Source: an uncultured Lachnoclostridium sp. (GTDB taxonomy: Bacteria > Bacillota > Clostridia > Lachnospirales > Lachnospiraceae). Taken from it: a stretch of 64,000 bases of DNA. The notes beneath the pieces were generated by a model. The model was not told the DNA's origin. It did not search any database and was given only the letters and a program-made list of their open reading frames with translations. Position numbers and translations under genes: made by a program. Of the stretch, positions 8,528 to 16,665 are shown piece by piece. The number at the start of each line of letters is the position of its first letter. Positions within the stretch are counted from its first letter, which is position 1. The DNA lies in NCBI GenBank assembly GCA_948330435.1, contig CAOJBY010000015.1, forward strand, positions 25,842 to 89,841, read 5' to 3'.

Positions 8528-9409
8528 ATGAACTGGATGGATAAGCTGGAGAGGAAGATTGGGCGGTATGCCATTCGGAATCTGATGTATTATATTATTA
8601 TTCTGTATGCAGTAGGATATGTGGTTCAGCTATTTGCACCGGAATTCTATGCTTCATATTTATCGCTGGACGTGATGGCGATTATGCATGGACAGATTTG
8701 GCGTTTGTTTACTTTTATGATCTATCCGCCCAGTTCCGGTCTGTTCTGGTTTCTGATTAGCTTGTACCTTTATTATTCCATTGGAAGAACATTGGAATAT
8801 CAGTGGGGCACCTTTCGGTTCAACCTGTACTTTTTTACGGGAGTGTTACTGCATATTGTAGGAGCCTTTGTGTCACAGTTTCTCTTTGGTGTGAATTTGG
8901 GGCAGTATTTTGGAACCTATTGGCTAAACAACTCTTTGTTCCTGGCTTTTGCCGCCACCTATCCCGATATGCAGTTTATGCTGTTCTTCATTCTTCCCAT
9001 TAAGGCTAAAACCTTAGGTATTATCTATGGGATTTATTTCGGAGTGGAGATTGTGGCGGGCTTCCTTGCAAATCATTTAACAATCAATATGGTTGTTGCA
9101 CTGATGCAGATTGGAATCGTTGTACATCCTGCTTATAGCCTGATGGCTCTTCTTTCCCTGGGGAATTTTATTTTCTTTTTCTTTGGTATGCGGAGTTTGC
9201 ATCGCTATTCTCCCAAGGAAATCCATCGCAGGCAGACTTATGTGCGGAGTGTGAAAAAGGGCGAAAAGAGTGTCGGAACCCATAAATGTGCCATTTGTGG
9301 CAGGACAGAGAAAGACGGAGATAATCTGGAATTCCGATTCTGCTCCAAATGCAATGGAAATTACGAATATTGTCAGGAGCATTTGTTTACCCATACACAT
9401 GTTAGATAA
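8528..9409 (+). CDS. Rhomboid-like membrane protein with C-terminal zinc ribbon
   Basis: A 293-residue protein with about six membrane segments between residues 20 and 220. The GQIWRLFTFMIYP loop followed by a helix with GRTLEYQWGTFRFNLYF matches the rhomboid (S54) fold. The Ser-protease motif GxSG expected in the fourth helix is absent: the region reads NNSLFLAFAATYPD. So this is probably a proteolytically inactive rhomboid relative. Residues 250-293 form a zinc-ribbon-like tail (CAICGRTEKDGD, FCSKCNGNYEYC, EHLFTHTH) on the cytoplasmic side. It stands alone behind a consensus promoter. The partner or cargo is unknown. Confidence 0.75.
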   Translation: MNWMDKLERKIGRYAIRNLMYYIIILYAVGYVVQLFAPEFYASYLSLDVMAIMHGQIWRLFTFMIYPPSSGLFWFLISLYLYYSIGRTLEYQWGTFRFNLYFFTGVLLHIVGAFVSQFLFGVNLGQYFGTYWLNNSLFLAFAATYPDMQFMLFFILPIKAKTLGIIYGIYFGVEIVAGFLANHLTINMVVALMQIGIVVHPAYSLMALLSLGNFIFFFFGMRSLHRYSPKEIHRRQTYVRSVKKGEKSVGTHKCAICGRTEKDGDNLEFRFCSKCNGNYEYCQEHLFTHTHVR

Positions 9410-9414
9410 GGTGA

Positions 9415-9497
9415 AGGGGTGTCATAAAATAAGTCAGAAGATTTTTTCGAATACTGGATACGGAAATGACTGATAACTTATTTTGTGACATCCCTTT
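9415..9497. repeat. Palindromic repeat element, copy A (terminator)
   Basis: An imperfect hairpin whose ends read AGGGGTGTCATAAAATAAGT and, inverted, AAGGGATGTCACAAAATAAG, with inner pairing around CTGGATACGG. It belongs to the same family as the copies at 15862, 20249, 20898, 34493 and 48130. It lies directly after the rhomboid-like gene and ends in a T run, so it probably serves as its terminator. Confidence 0.7.
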
Positions 9498-9566
9498 TTA
9501 AATCTTCCTACATATAGTACGATGGTATATGGGGGGAAAGAGTGTTATAGTTTTAACAAGTTAGTT

Positions 9567-9682
9567 GGTAAGGTCGCAAAGGCACACGAGAGGAACTTTC
9601 ATGAGTGCCCTTTCGAATGAAAGTTTCTCTCATTACATGTGTGTTGAAGCGACTTTACCCTTTAGTGTTATCGCACAGCGAT
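9567..9682 (+). ncRNA. SNESF leader RNA element, copy 1 (formate/nitrite channel)
   Basis: First of four copies of a structured leader. P1 pairs 9567-9577 with 9649-9659 (GGTAAGGTCGC with GCGACTTTACC, one G-U). P2 pairs 9588-9602 with 9617-9631 (15 bp, one G-U). P3 is ATCGC-ACA-GCGAT at 9670-9682. In copies 2 and 3 P3 is GTTGC/GCAAC, so two of its five pairs have changed on both sides. A reading frame starts at ATG 9601 behind GAGAGG and encodes MSALSNESFSHYMCVE. In this copy alone it has no stop before the downstream gene and runs in frame into it. The element ends 8 bases before the AGGAGGG of the channel gene. Confidence 0.7.
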
Positions 9683-9705
9683 TAAAAATTAGGAGGGATT
9701 TAGAA

Positions 9706-10497
9706 ATGAATACACCAGCGGAAATTGCACAAAATTATGTGGGGATTGGAAGAAAGAAAACGGAACTGCCGATTGTAAAGATGATTGTTCTTGGAATGAT
9801 GGCCGGCATGTTCATTGGTTTTGGGGCCATTGGCTTTCAGATTGCGACGGCGACTATCGGAGGAAATCTTGGAAAGTTTGTAGGAGCATTTCTCTTCCCT
9901 ACGGGACTGGCACTTGTTCTGCTTGCCGGAAGTGAGCTGTTTACAGGAAACTGTCTTTTGGTGATTCCTCTTTTGGAGAAGGAAGCGACGATTGCAGGCG
10001 TTCTGAAGAATTGGTTTTTTGTATATCTTGGCAACCTGATAGGAAGCACGATCCTGGCATTCCTGCTGGTATATGGTCATACGCCCTCTGCCATAGACGG
10101 AGCCCTTATGGATACCATGATGGCCACGGCTACGGCGAAAGTAGCCATCAGTGCGGGAGACGCTATATTCCGTGGAATTCTCTGCAATATCATGGTGTGT
10201 CTGGCTGTGTGGATGTCTTTTGCCGCAAAGACGGCAGGCGGCAAGATTGCGGCTCTGTATCTTCCCATTGTAGTGTTTGTTCTTGCAGGCTTTGAGCATA
10301 GTGTGGCGAATATGTACTATATTATGGCAGGTATTTTCTGTAATGGTGTCTATGGATTGGGAGAAGCAAGTGTGAATATGGGAAGTATGTTTGTGAACAA
10401 TCTTCTTCCCGTTACCATCGGAAATATCATTGGAGGCGGTCTGGTGGGAGTTACATATTGGTTTCTTTACCTGAAAGGGGCAAAGAAGAACGCATAG
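9706..10497 (+). CDS. Formate/nitrite transporter family channel
   Basis: A pentameric FNT-type anion channel (FocA/NirC/HSC group) that moves formate, nitrite or hydrosulfide across the cytoplasmic membrane. It has 263 residues and six hydrophobic helices. Family signatures include LAGSELFTGNC in the second re-entrant region and FxxGFEHSVANMY (here LAGFEHSVANMYY), whose His gates the pore. The start at 9706 follows AGGAGGG by 8 bases; the frame is open back to 9565 through the SNESF leader, but those residues are not part of the family. Which anion is carried cannot be told from sequence. It is probably monocistronic, with a terminator at 10533. Confidence 0.92.
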   Translation: MNTPAEIAQNYVGIGRKKTELPIVKMIVLGMMAGMFIGFGAIGFQIATATIGGNLGKFVGAFLFPTGLALVLLAGSELFTGNCLLVIPLLEKEATIAGVLKNWFFVYLGNLIGSTILAFLLVYGHTPSAIDGALMDTMMATATAKVAISAGDAIFRGILCNIMVCLAVWMSFAAKTAGGKIAALYLPIVVFVLAGFEHSVANMYYIMAGIFCNGVYGLGEASVNMGSMFVNNLLPVTIGNIIGGGLVGVTYWFLYLKGAKKNA

Positions 10498-10532
10498 ATT
10501 TAGAGTGGTTGAGAATATTAAGAATGATAGCT

Positions 10533-10562
10533 AAAGGAACTGTTTGTTTTGACAGTTCCTTT
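10533..10562 (+). terminator. Terminator after the FNT channel gene
   Basis: Inverted repeat AAAGGAACTGT (10533-10543) and ACAGTTCCTTT (10552-10562) with an 8-base loop, 36 bases after the stop codon. Only a short T run follows. Confidence 0.7.
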
Positions 10563-10656
10563 GTGTTGCAAAAGAGGGTAAATGTAGTATTTACTGTGTT
10601 CCGTCTTATCACTATCTTGATTAAAAGGCGATTTGGAAATTCAGGAGGGAGAGGCG

Positions 10657-11889
10657 TTGACATTAAAAGAAGAAATGCTTTTTATTGTGAAAGAAGCGAT
10701 TGCCAGGGTGATGCCGGATGAGGCGGTGGTACGGGCATTAAAAGCCAGGAAGTTTAAATCAGGGCGGATATTTGTGGTGGCAGCGGGAAAGGCAGCATGG
10801 CAGATGGCAAAAACGGCGGCGGATATTCTGGGAGAGAGAATGGATGCCGGTGTATGTGTTACGAAGTATGATCATGTGAAAGGGGAGATCCCCAATTTTA
10901 CCTGTTATGAGGCAGGGCATCCTGTGCCAGATGAGAATTCTTTTCGTGGTACTCAGGCTGCTCTGGATATGGTATCCGGGCTTGCCTGCGAGGATACAGT
11001 AATTTTTTTACTTTCCGGAGGAGGCTCGGCATTGTTTGAAAAACCGTTGGTTTCAGGAGAAGAACTGGCTGACATTACGGAGCAGCTTCTTGCATGCGGA
11101 GCGAATATTACAGAGATGAACACCATCCGAAAGCGGCTGTCAGCCGTAAAGGGAGGAAAGTTTGCCAGGCTCTGTGCACCTGCACAGATATATAGTATTG
11201 TACTCAGTGATATTTTGGGAGATCCTCTGGATATGATTGCATCTGGTCCGGCTTATCCGGATGCAAGTACCTGCAGCCAGGCATTTGCCATTATGGAAAA
11301 GTATCATCTGAAGCTTAGTGAACAGGCATTGGAACTTATGGGAATTGAGACACCAAAGGAACTGGATGGTGTGGAGACAATCATTACAGGGAGTGTATGT
11401 GAACTTTGCCAGGCTGCGGCGGAGGCTTGCAGGGTGCTTGGCTATCAGCCTGTGATATTGACAGATCAGCTTTCCTGTGAAGCACGTGAAGCGGGTTCTT
11501 TCCTGGGAGCGGTCGCAAAAAGCTATCAGGGGACAAAAAGCAGCCTTGCCTTTGTGGCAGGTGGAGAAACCGTAGTACATTTGACGGGAAAAGGAAAGGG
11601 AGGCCGTAACCAGGAGTTGGCACTGGCGGCAGCAGGCCAGATTGCAGGGCTAGAGCAGACGGCTGTTTTCAGTGTGGGAAGTGATGGAACAGATGGTCCT
11701 ACAGATGCAGCAGGCGGCTACTGTGATGGCAGGACAAAGGAAGTCCTGGATGAAAAGGGAATTGACATTTATCAGGCACTTGTGGAAAATGATGCATATT
11801 ATGCGTTAAAGGAGTCGGATGGACTGATTATAACAGGGCCTACGGGAACGAATGTCAATGATGTTGCGGTGTTGCTTATTAAACGTTAA
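10657..11889 (+). CDS. Glycerate 2-kinase, GckA/TtuD (MOFRL) family
   Basis: Phosphorylates D-glycerate to 2-phosphoglycerate, feeding lower glycolysis. The 410-residue protein matches the DUF4147/MOFRL two-domain family: VVAAGKAAWQMAKTA near the N terminus, LLSGGGSALFEKP near residue 115, MNTIRKRLSAVKGGK, and the C-terminal MOFRL segment with GKGGRNQELALA and SVGSDGTDGPTDAAGG. The TTG at 10657 is chosen because it sits 7 bases after AGGAGGG; an upstream in-frame start at 10633 has no such site. A terminator follows at 11910. The three-carbon acid could come from the sugar-acid pathways elsewhere in the window, but that is speculation. Confidence 0.9.
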   Translation: MTLKEEMLFIVKEAIARVMPDEAVVRALKARKFKSGRIFVVAAGKAAWQMAKTAADILGERMDAGVCVTKYDHVKGEIPNFTCYEAGHPVPDENSFRGTQAALDMVSGLACEDTVIFLLSGGGSALFEKPLVSGEELADITEQLLACGANITEMNTIRKRLSAVKGGKFARLCAPAQIYSIVLSDILGDPLDMIASGPAYPDASTCSQAFAIMEKYHLKLSEQALELMGIETPKELDGVETIITGSVCELCQAAAEACRVLGYQPVILTDQLSCEAREAGSFLGAVAKSYQGTKSSLAFVAGGETVVHLTGKGKGGRNQELALAAAGQIAGLEQTAVFSVGSDGTDGPTDAAGGYCDGRTKEVLDEKGIDIYQALVENDAYYALKESDGLIITGPTGTNVNDVAVLLIKR

Positions 11890-11909
11890 AATCATTTCTT
11901 GACTATCAT

Positions 11910-11944
11910 ACCTCTATGACCTATCATGGTTATAGAGGTTTTTT
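11910..11944 (+). terminator. Terminator after the glycerate kinase gene
   Basis: A 12-bp stem with one mismatch (11910-11921 and 11928-11939; ACCTCTATGACC against GGTTATAGAGGT), a 6-base loop and a T6 run. Confidence 0.85.
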
Positions 11945-11975
11945 GATGTGCGGATAAGAAAGGCGGGAAAGGAAT

Positions 11976-13028
11976 ATGAGTATTGAGGTAAGGGACTATG
12001 GTGTGACATCGGATGGGCAGCAGGTAAAGCAGTATGTCATGGTGAACAGCCAGGGAATGAAAGCGGTATTGCTCAATTATGGTGCTGTGATTACAGAGCT
12101 TCATGTGCCGGATAAAAAGGACAATCTTGTGGATGTAGCCTGGGGCTATGAGAGCATTGTCGGCTATGAGGTGAATACCCCGGGGTTTGGCTCTGCCATT
12201 GGACGGAATGCGAACCGGATTGGAAAGGCTCAGGTGGAGATTGCCGGAAAGGTGTATGAGCTTCAGAAAAATGACGGGGAGAATAATCTTCACGGAGGAA
12301 ATCCCGGTTACAACCGCCGTATGTGGAAAGGCGTGATTGCGGATGACAATAAGGTGGAATTCTCGATTCAGAGTCCGGATGAAGATCAGGGATTTCCGGG
12401 AAATGCGGAGGTGAAGATCTCCTATACTTTGACAGATGACAATGAGCTGCGAATTGGTTATGAAGCTTCTGCGGATCAGGATACGGTTTTTAATCTGACG
12501 AATCACAGTTATTTTAATCTGGAGGGACAGGAGTCTGACAATGTGCTGGAGCATCAGGTGTGGATCGATGCGGATGCCTTTACGCCTACGGATGATGGCC
12601 TGATTCCCACAGGAGAGCTTCGCAAGGTAGAGGGAACGCCTATGGATTTTCGCAAGTTTCATGCCCTTGGGGAACGGATTGAGATGGATTATGAACCTTT
12701 GAAGCAGGCCGGGGGATATGATCACAATTATGTTCTGAAGAATGAGGGGGCTTATGCCCTCTGTTGCAAGCTGAGATCCCTGAAGACAGGGATCGTGATG
12801 GAGGTTTATACGGATCTTCCGGGAATGCAGTTATACTGTGCAAATTTTCTTGACCGGGAAGCCGGTGGAAAGAATGGGCGGGTATATGGAAAGAGAAGTG
12901 CCGTTTGCTTTGAATCTCAGTATTTTCCGGATGCGGTTCACCATGAGAATTTCAAGAGTCCTGTATTCCGGGCCGGGGAAAAGTACCGCAGCATGACCGG
13001 GTATAAGTTTACAGTTGGCAATGAGTAG
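11976..13028 (+). CDS. galM: Aldose 1-epimerase (galactose mutarotase)
   Basis: Interconverts alpha and beta anomers of aldohexoses such as galactose and glucose. The 350-residue protein has the family landmarks: FGSAIGRNANRI near residue 70, NLHGGNPGYNRRMW near 105, the catalytic-His motif NLTNHSYFNLEG near 175, and a C-terminal CFESQYFPDAVHHENF segment supplying the catalytic Glu region. The start has AAGGAAT upstream. The stop is 10 bases before the glycerol kinase start, so the two genes form an operon. Confidence 0.93.
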   Translation: MSIEVRDYGVTSDGQQVKQYVMVNSQGMKAVLLNYGAVITELHVPDKKDNLVDVAWGYESIVGYEVNTPGFGSAIGRNANRIGKAQVEIAGKVYELQKNDGENNLHGGNPGYNRRMWKGVIADDNKVEFSIQSPDEDQGFPGNAEVKISYTLTDDNELRIGYEASADQDTVFNLTNHSYFNLEGQESDNVLEHQVWIDADAFTPTDDGLIPTGELRKVEGTPMDFRKFHALGERIEMDYEPLKQAGGYDHNYVLKNEGAYALCCKLRSLKTGIVMEVYTDLPGMQLYCANFLDREAGGKNGRVYGKRSAVCFESQYFPDAVHHENFKSPVFRAGEKYRSMTGYKFTVGNE

Positions 13029-13038
13029 GAGAGAGAGC

Positions 13039-14535
13039 ATGGCAAAGTATATTATGGCACTGGATTCGGGAACCACCAGCAATCGCTGTATTCTTTTTAA
13101 TGAAAAGGGAGAAATGTGCAGTGTGGCTCAAAAGGAGTTCACCCAGCACTTTCCGAAGCCAGGCTGGGTGGAGCATGATGCCAGGGAGATCTGGTCTACA
13201 CAGCTTGGGGTAGCGGTGGAAGCCATGTCCAAAATCGGAGCGTCAGCTTCGGATATAGCAGCGATTGGCATTACCAATCAGAGGGAGACTACGATTGTAT
13301 GGGACAAGGCCACAGGAGAGCCGGTCTGTCCGGCGATTGTATGGCAGTGCCGCAGAACCTCGGCCTACTGTGACGAGCTTCGGGCAAAGGGACTGACTGA
13401 GGTGTACCGGGAGAAGACGGGACTTGAGATTGACGCTTATTTTTCCGGAACCAAGCTAAAATGGATTCTGGACCATGTGGAGGGTGCCAGGGAACGGGCG
13501 GAGAAAGGTGAACTTCTCTTTGGAACCGTAGAAACCTGGCTGATCTGGAAGCTGACCAGGGGAACCGTTCATGTGACGGATTATTCCAATGCTTCCCGGA
13601 CCATGCTGTTTAACATACATACCTTAACTTGGGATGAGGAGATTTTAAAGGAGCTTTCCATTCCGGCTTGTATGCTGCCCAAGGTAAAGCCCTCAGGGTG
13701 TCTCTACGGGATGACGGATCCGGCATTTTTGGGCGGTCCGGTACCTATCGCAGGTGCGGCAGGGGATCAGCAGGCGGCACTTTTCGGTCAGACCTGCTTT
13801 GGAGCCGGGGAAGCGAAGAACACCTATGGTACAGGATGCTTTCTGCTGATGAATACAGGGGAAAAGCCAGTGTCCTCCAAGAACGGCCTGGTAACTACCA
13901 TTGCCTGGGGGATTGACGGGAAGATCACCTATGCTTTGGAGGGATCGGTCTTTGTGGCAGGGGCAGTGATTCAGTGGCTTCGGGACGAGCTGCGGCTGAT
14001 TGACAGTGCACCGGCTTCTGAGGAAGCGGCTTTGCGTGTAAAGGACACGGCGGGCTGCTATGTGGTTCCGGCTTTTACCGGCCTTGGAGCACCCTACTGG
14101 GATCAGTATGCCAGAGGGATTATTGTGGGACTGACAAGAGGAGTGAATCGGGATCATATGATTCGGGCGGCTCTTGAGTCTCTGGCTTATCAGACGAATG
14201 ATGTGATTGGGGCCATGGAGGCGGATTCGGGAATTCCACTGAGAGATTTAAAAGTGGACGGAGGTGCTTCTGCCAACAACTTTATTATGCAGTTTCAGGC
14301 GGATATCACCGGATCTCCCGTGAAGCGTCCGGCCTGTGTGGAGACTACGGCATTGGGGGCCGCTTACCTTGCAGGTCTGACAGTGGGCTACTGGAAAGAT
14401 CAGGAGGACATCCGGAAGAACTGGCAGATCGATCGCTGCTTTGAACCCCAGATGGAGGAAAAAGAGCGAGCAGACAAGGTAAAGGGGTGGAAAAAGGCGG
14501 TGGGCTGTGCCTTTGGCTGGGCTAAGACTTCGTAA
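13039..14535 (+). CDS. glpK: Glycerol kinase
   Basis: ATP-dependent phosphorylation of glycerol to sn-glycerol 3-phosphate. It has 498 residues, full length for FGGY-family glycerol kinases. The N-terminal ALDSGTTSNRCILF phosphate-binding loop, ITNQRETTIVWD and the substrate motif AIVWQCRRT are visible, as is the C-terminal GGASANNFIMQFQADI. ATG 13039 is taken as the start because it follows GTAGGAGAGA; an earlier in-frame ATG overlaps the end of galM. No glpF or glpA lies nearby. Pairing with galM suggests general sugar/polyol use. Confidence 0.96.
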   Translation: MAKYIMALDSGTTSNRCILFNEKGEMCSVAQKEFTQHFPKPGWVEHDAREIWSTQLGVAVEAMSKIGASASDIAAIGITNQRETTIVWDKATGEPVCPAIVWQCRRTSAYCDELRAKGLTEVYREKTGLEIDAYFSGTKLKWILDHVEGARERAEKGELLFGTVETWLIWKLTRGTVHVTDYSNASRTMLFNIHTLTWDEEILKELSIPACMLPKVKPSGCLYGMTDPAFLGGPVPIAGAAGDQQAALFGQTCFGAGEAKNTYGTGCFLLMNTGEKPVSSKNGLVTTIAWGIDGKITYALEGSVFVAGAVIQWLRDELRLIDSAPASEEAALRVKDTAGCYVVPAFTGLGAPYWDQYARGIIVGLTRGVNRDHMIRAALESLAYQTNDVIGAMEADSGIPLRDLKVDGGASANNFIMQFQADITGSPVKRPACVETTALGAAYLAGLTVGYWKDQEDIRKNWQIDRCFEPQMEEKERADKVKGWKKAVGCAFGWAKTS

Positions 14536-14578
14536 GTGGTAATGCAATAATATTATAAAGACAAAGGAGAAAAGAAAA

Positions 14579-15121
14579 ATGAAAGATTTAAAAGGAACCA
14601 AGACAGAGCAGAATCTGATGACTGCATTTGCAGGAGAGTCTCAGGCAAGGAACAAGTACACGTATTTTGCATCCAAGGCGAAGAAAGACGGCTATGTGCA
14701 GATTGCGAAGATCTTCGAGGAGACTGCCGACAATGAGAAAGAGCATGCAAAGATGTGGTTTAAGCTTCTGGAGGGCGGCAGCGTGAAAGACACCATCTCC
14801 AACTTAAAGGCAGCGGCTGAGGGCGAGAACTTTGAGTGGACAGATATGTATGCCGGCTTTGCAAGGGAAGCCAGGGAGGAGGGCTTTGATCACATTGCCG
14901 AGCTTTTTGAGGGCGTTGCGGCTATTGAGAAAGAGCATGAGGAGAGATACCGGAAGCTTTTAAAGAGAGTTGAGGGTGATGTGGTATTCTCCAGAGACGG
15001 GGATGTGATCTGGCAGTGCTCCAACTGCGGACATATCTGTGTGGGAAAGAAAGCACCGGAGGTATGTCCGGTATGTGCTCATCCCCAGGCTTATTTCCAG
15101 GTGAAAGCAGAGAATTATTAA
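14579..15121 (+). CDS. rbr: Rubrerythrin
   Basis: NADH-linked peroxidase protein of anaerobes that reduces hydrogen peroxide. The 180-residue chain has a four-helix ferritin-like domain with EXXH-type ligands (ETADNEKEHAKMW and GVAAIEKEHEERY) holding a di-iron site. A C-terminal rubredoxin-like domain follows (CSNCGHI, then CPVCAHPQAYFQV) with four cysteines for one iron. It sits 43 bases after glpK with a GACAAAGGAGAAAAG ribosome-binding region and is probably expressed on its own. Confidence 0.96.
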   Translation: MKDLKGTKTEQNLMTAFAGESQARNKYTYFASKAKKDGYVQIAKIFEETADNEKEHAKMWFKLLEGGSVKDTISNLKAAAEGENFEWTDMYAGFAREAREEGFDHIAELFEGVAAIEKEHEERYRKLLKRVEGDVVFSRDGDVIWQCSNCGHICVGKKAPEVCPVCAHPQAYFQVKAENY

Positions 15122-15146
15122 TTGGCTAAAGGGGTGGGAGAATCAT

Positions 15147-15854
15147 ATGGACACTTATCAAAAATGGCTTGAGGAAGAAAAGGCATGGATTGGAACTTAT
15201 TGCGGCAAGATACGCAGACAGTCCCTTTGCATTACAACACCGGCCATTCTGGTGGGAACTACGATAATTATAGGAGGGCTGTCGGCTATTGGCGGGAGCA
15301 TGGAGGACTTTGGATATGGGGCCTTTGGCGGCTTTATGGCGGGGGCGATGATCTGTGCCATTTATCTGCTGATTTTGCTGCCGGGTTTGAATCCGAAACG
15401 GTATGCCAGGAAGATTGAAAAGAGTGTGAAAGGACTGTCTTTAAGTGAGACGGAGAAAGAACTGCTGGCCCGGGAGATGCTGGAAGCGGATGAGAAGCAT
15501 AAGATTTCTTATACCATCGCAGGGCCGGGATCAAAAGGAACACCGGGACGGTTTGTGCTGACACCTCATTTTGCGTTTTTGGAGGGAAGTACGCCCTACG
15601 CTATTTTGGTTCGTCTGTCGGATATTGCCAGGATTGGCAGGGGCGAGGAGAAGAAGACTGCCACCCAGAGATCGGGCAATACGAAGAGGGTTTACTGGTT
15701 TACGCTGTATACCATTGGATTTTATCGGAAAGATCGGTTCCAGAGGAATCTGACAGAGAAAGATCTGCCGGACGAAGCTTTTGGATTTTTTGATGCCGGA
15801 ATTCGGGAGCAGGTGATGCGGCTTTTGGCGGAGACGGGGATTCGGGTGGAATAG
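15147..15854 (+). CDS. Hypothetical two-helix membrane protein
   Basis: A 235-residue protein with two hydrophobic helices at about residues 29-51 and 56-80, rich in Gly and Ala, followed by a soluble domain of about 150 residues. The soluble part contains an RFVLTPHFAFLEGSTPY to VRLSDIARI pattern of short beta strands, like bacterial PH-type or YcxB-type domains, but I cannot assign a family. It starts 25 bases after rubrerythrin behind AAAGGGGTGG and ends just before palindromic repeat B. Confidence 0.65.
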   Translation: MDTYQKWLEEEKAWIGTYCGKIRRQSLCITTPAILVGTTIIIGGLSAIGGSMEDFGYGAFGGFMAGAMICAIYLLILLPGLNPKRYARKIEKSVKGLSLSETEKELLAREMLEADEKHKISYTIAGPGSKGTPGRFVLTPHFAFLEGSTPYAILVRLSDIARIGRGEEKKTATQRSGNTKRVYWFTLYTIGFYRKDRFQRNLTEKDLPDEAFGFFDAGIREQVMRLLAETGIRVE

Positions 15855-15861
15855 GTGGTAC

Positions 15862-15928
15862 GGAAATAAGATATCAGCCATTTCTATAGCCGGACACCGG
15901 ATATAGAAAAGTCTGATATCTTATTTCC
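15862..15928. repeat. Palindromic repeat element, copy B (bidirectional terminator)
   Basis: A perfect outer 16-bp stem (GGAAATAAGATATCAG at 15862-15877 with its inverse at 15913-15928) around an inner stem TTTCTATA...TATAGAAA and CCGG/CCGG. It lies between two convergent genes. The AAATAAG..CAG..ATTTC pattern is shared with the other copies. Confidence 0.75.
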
Positions 15929-15966
15929 TGACAGCTCCTTATTTGAGGGCGTTTTCGCTTCAATTG

Positions 15967-16650
15967 TTACCGTGCAGGCATCTGAAAGTCTGCAAGAGCC
16001 TTGTTGAGATAGTCGTTAAAGGGCTTCATGATTCGGAAAAGATTTGTTGCCTTTGCAACAAATGCTTCCCCGTTTTTTAGTTCTTCATCCTGTAGGGGAT
16101 ATTCCAGATACCAGCTTTTGAACTTCAGATATTCCGCCTGGGGGTGTTCCTTTTCGTATCCGGCGGGAACGTTTTTTAAGGCCGTTCCCTGTACGGCGAA
16201 ATGTGCTTCAAACTCCGGCTCATGAATCAGCCGTTCCCATTCTTCGCCATTTTCTGTAATGTAATCCCGCACCATCCTTGTGGCATCCTTGAACATGTCC
16301 GCAAATAAGCCGCCGCCTAAAAAGGACTGGCCGCCCGGCTTTATCATCAGATAATACCCCACGGGAACGGGCAGCTTTCCCTTGGAGGAAATGTGGGCAC
16401 GAAATGCAGGATTGTAGGGGGATTTGTCGTGGCTGAATCGGGTGTCTCTTACCAGCTTGAACGTAAGCTCTTTCGGATTGTTCTGTAAAATACTGCTGTC
16501 AAACTTGCCGATCTCTAATATGAGGGCCGACAATAAGGCTTCAAACTCAGTGTTGGCGTTTTTGTAAGCTTCTTTGTTGGCATGGTACCATTCACGGTTA
16601 TTGTTCATGCTAAGTGCCGTTAAGTAATCTAGTATGGATTGTGTGTTCAT
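15967..16650 (-). CDS. DUF2461 domain protein
   Basis: A 227-residue cytosolic protein matching the DUF2461 (TIGR02453) family from end to end: NNNREWYHANKEAYK near the N terminus, the signature RDTRFSHDKSPYN near residue 70, and PVGYYLMIKPGGQSFLGGGL. The biochemical role of the family is unknown. The gene starts 15 bases after the sigma-factor stop, so it is the second gene of that operon and shares its SNESF leader. Confidence 0.88.
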   Translation of the reverse strand: MNTQSILDYLTALSMNNNREWYHANKEAYKNANTEFEALLSALILEIGKFDSSILQNNPKELTFKLVRDTRFSHDKSPYNPAFRAHISSKGKLPVPVGYYLMIKPGGQSFLGGGLFADMFKDATRMVRDYITENGEEWERLIHEPEFEAHFAVQGTALKNVPAGYEKEHPQAEYLKFKSWYLEYPLQDEELKNGEAFVAKATNLFRIMKPFNDYLNKALADFQMPAR

Positions 16651-16665
16651 GGATAATGGTCTCCT

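Noticed and set aside
9567..9682. Reading SNESF elements as simple inverted-repeat MITEs without function
   Set aside because: Not excluded, but sense-strand wobble pairs, compensatory changes in P3 and constant orientation to downstream genes argue for an RNA role.
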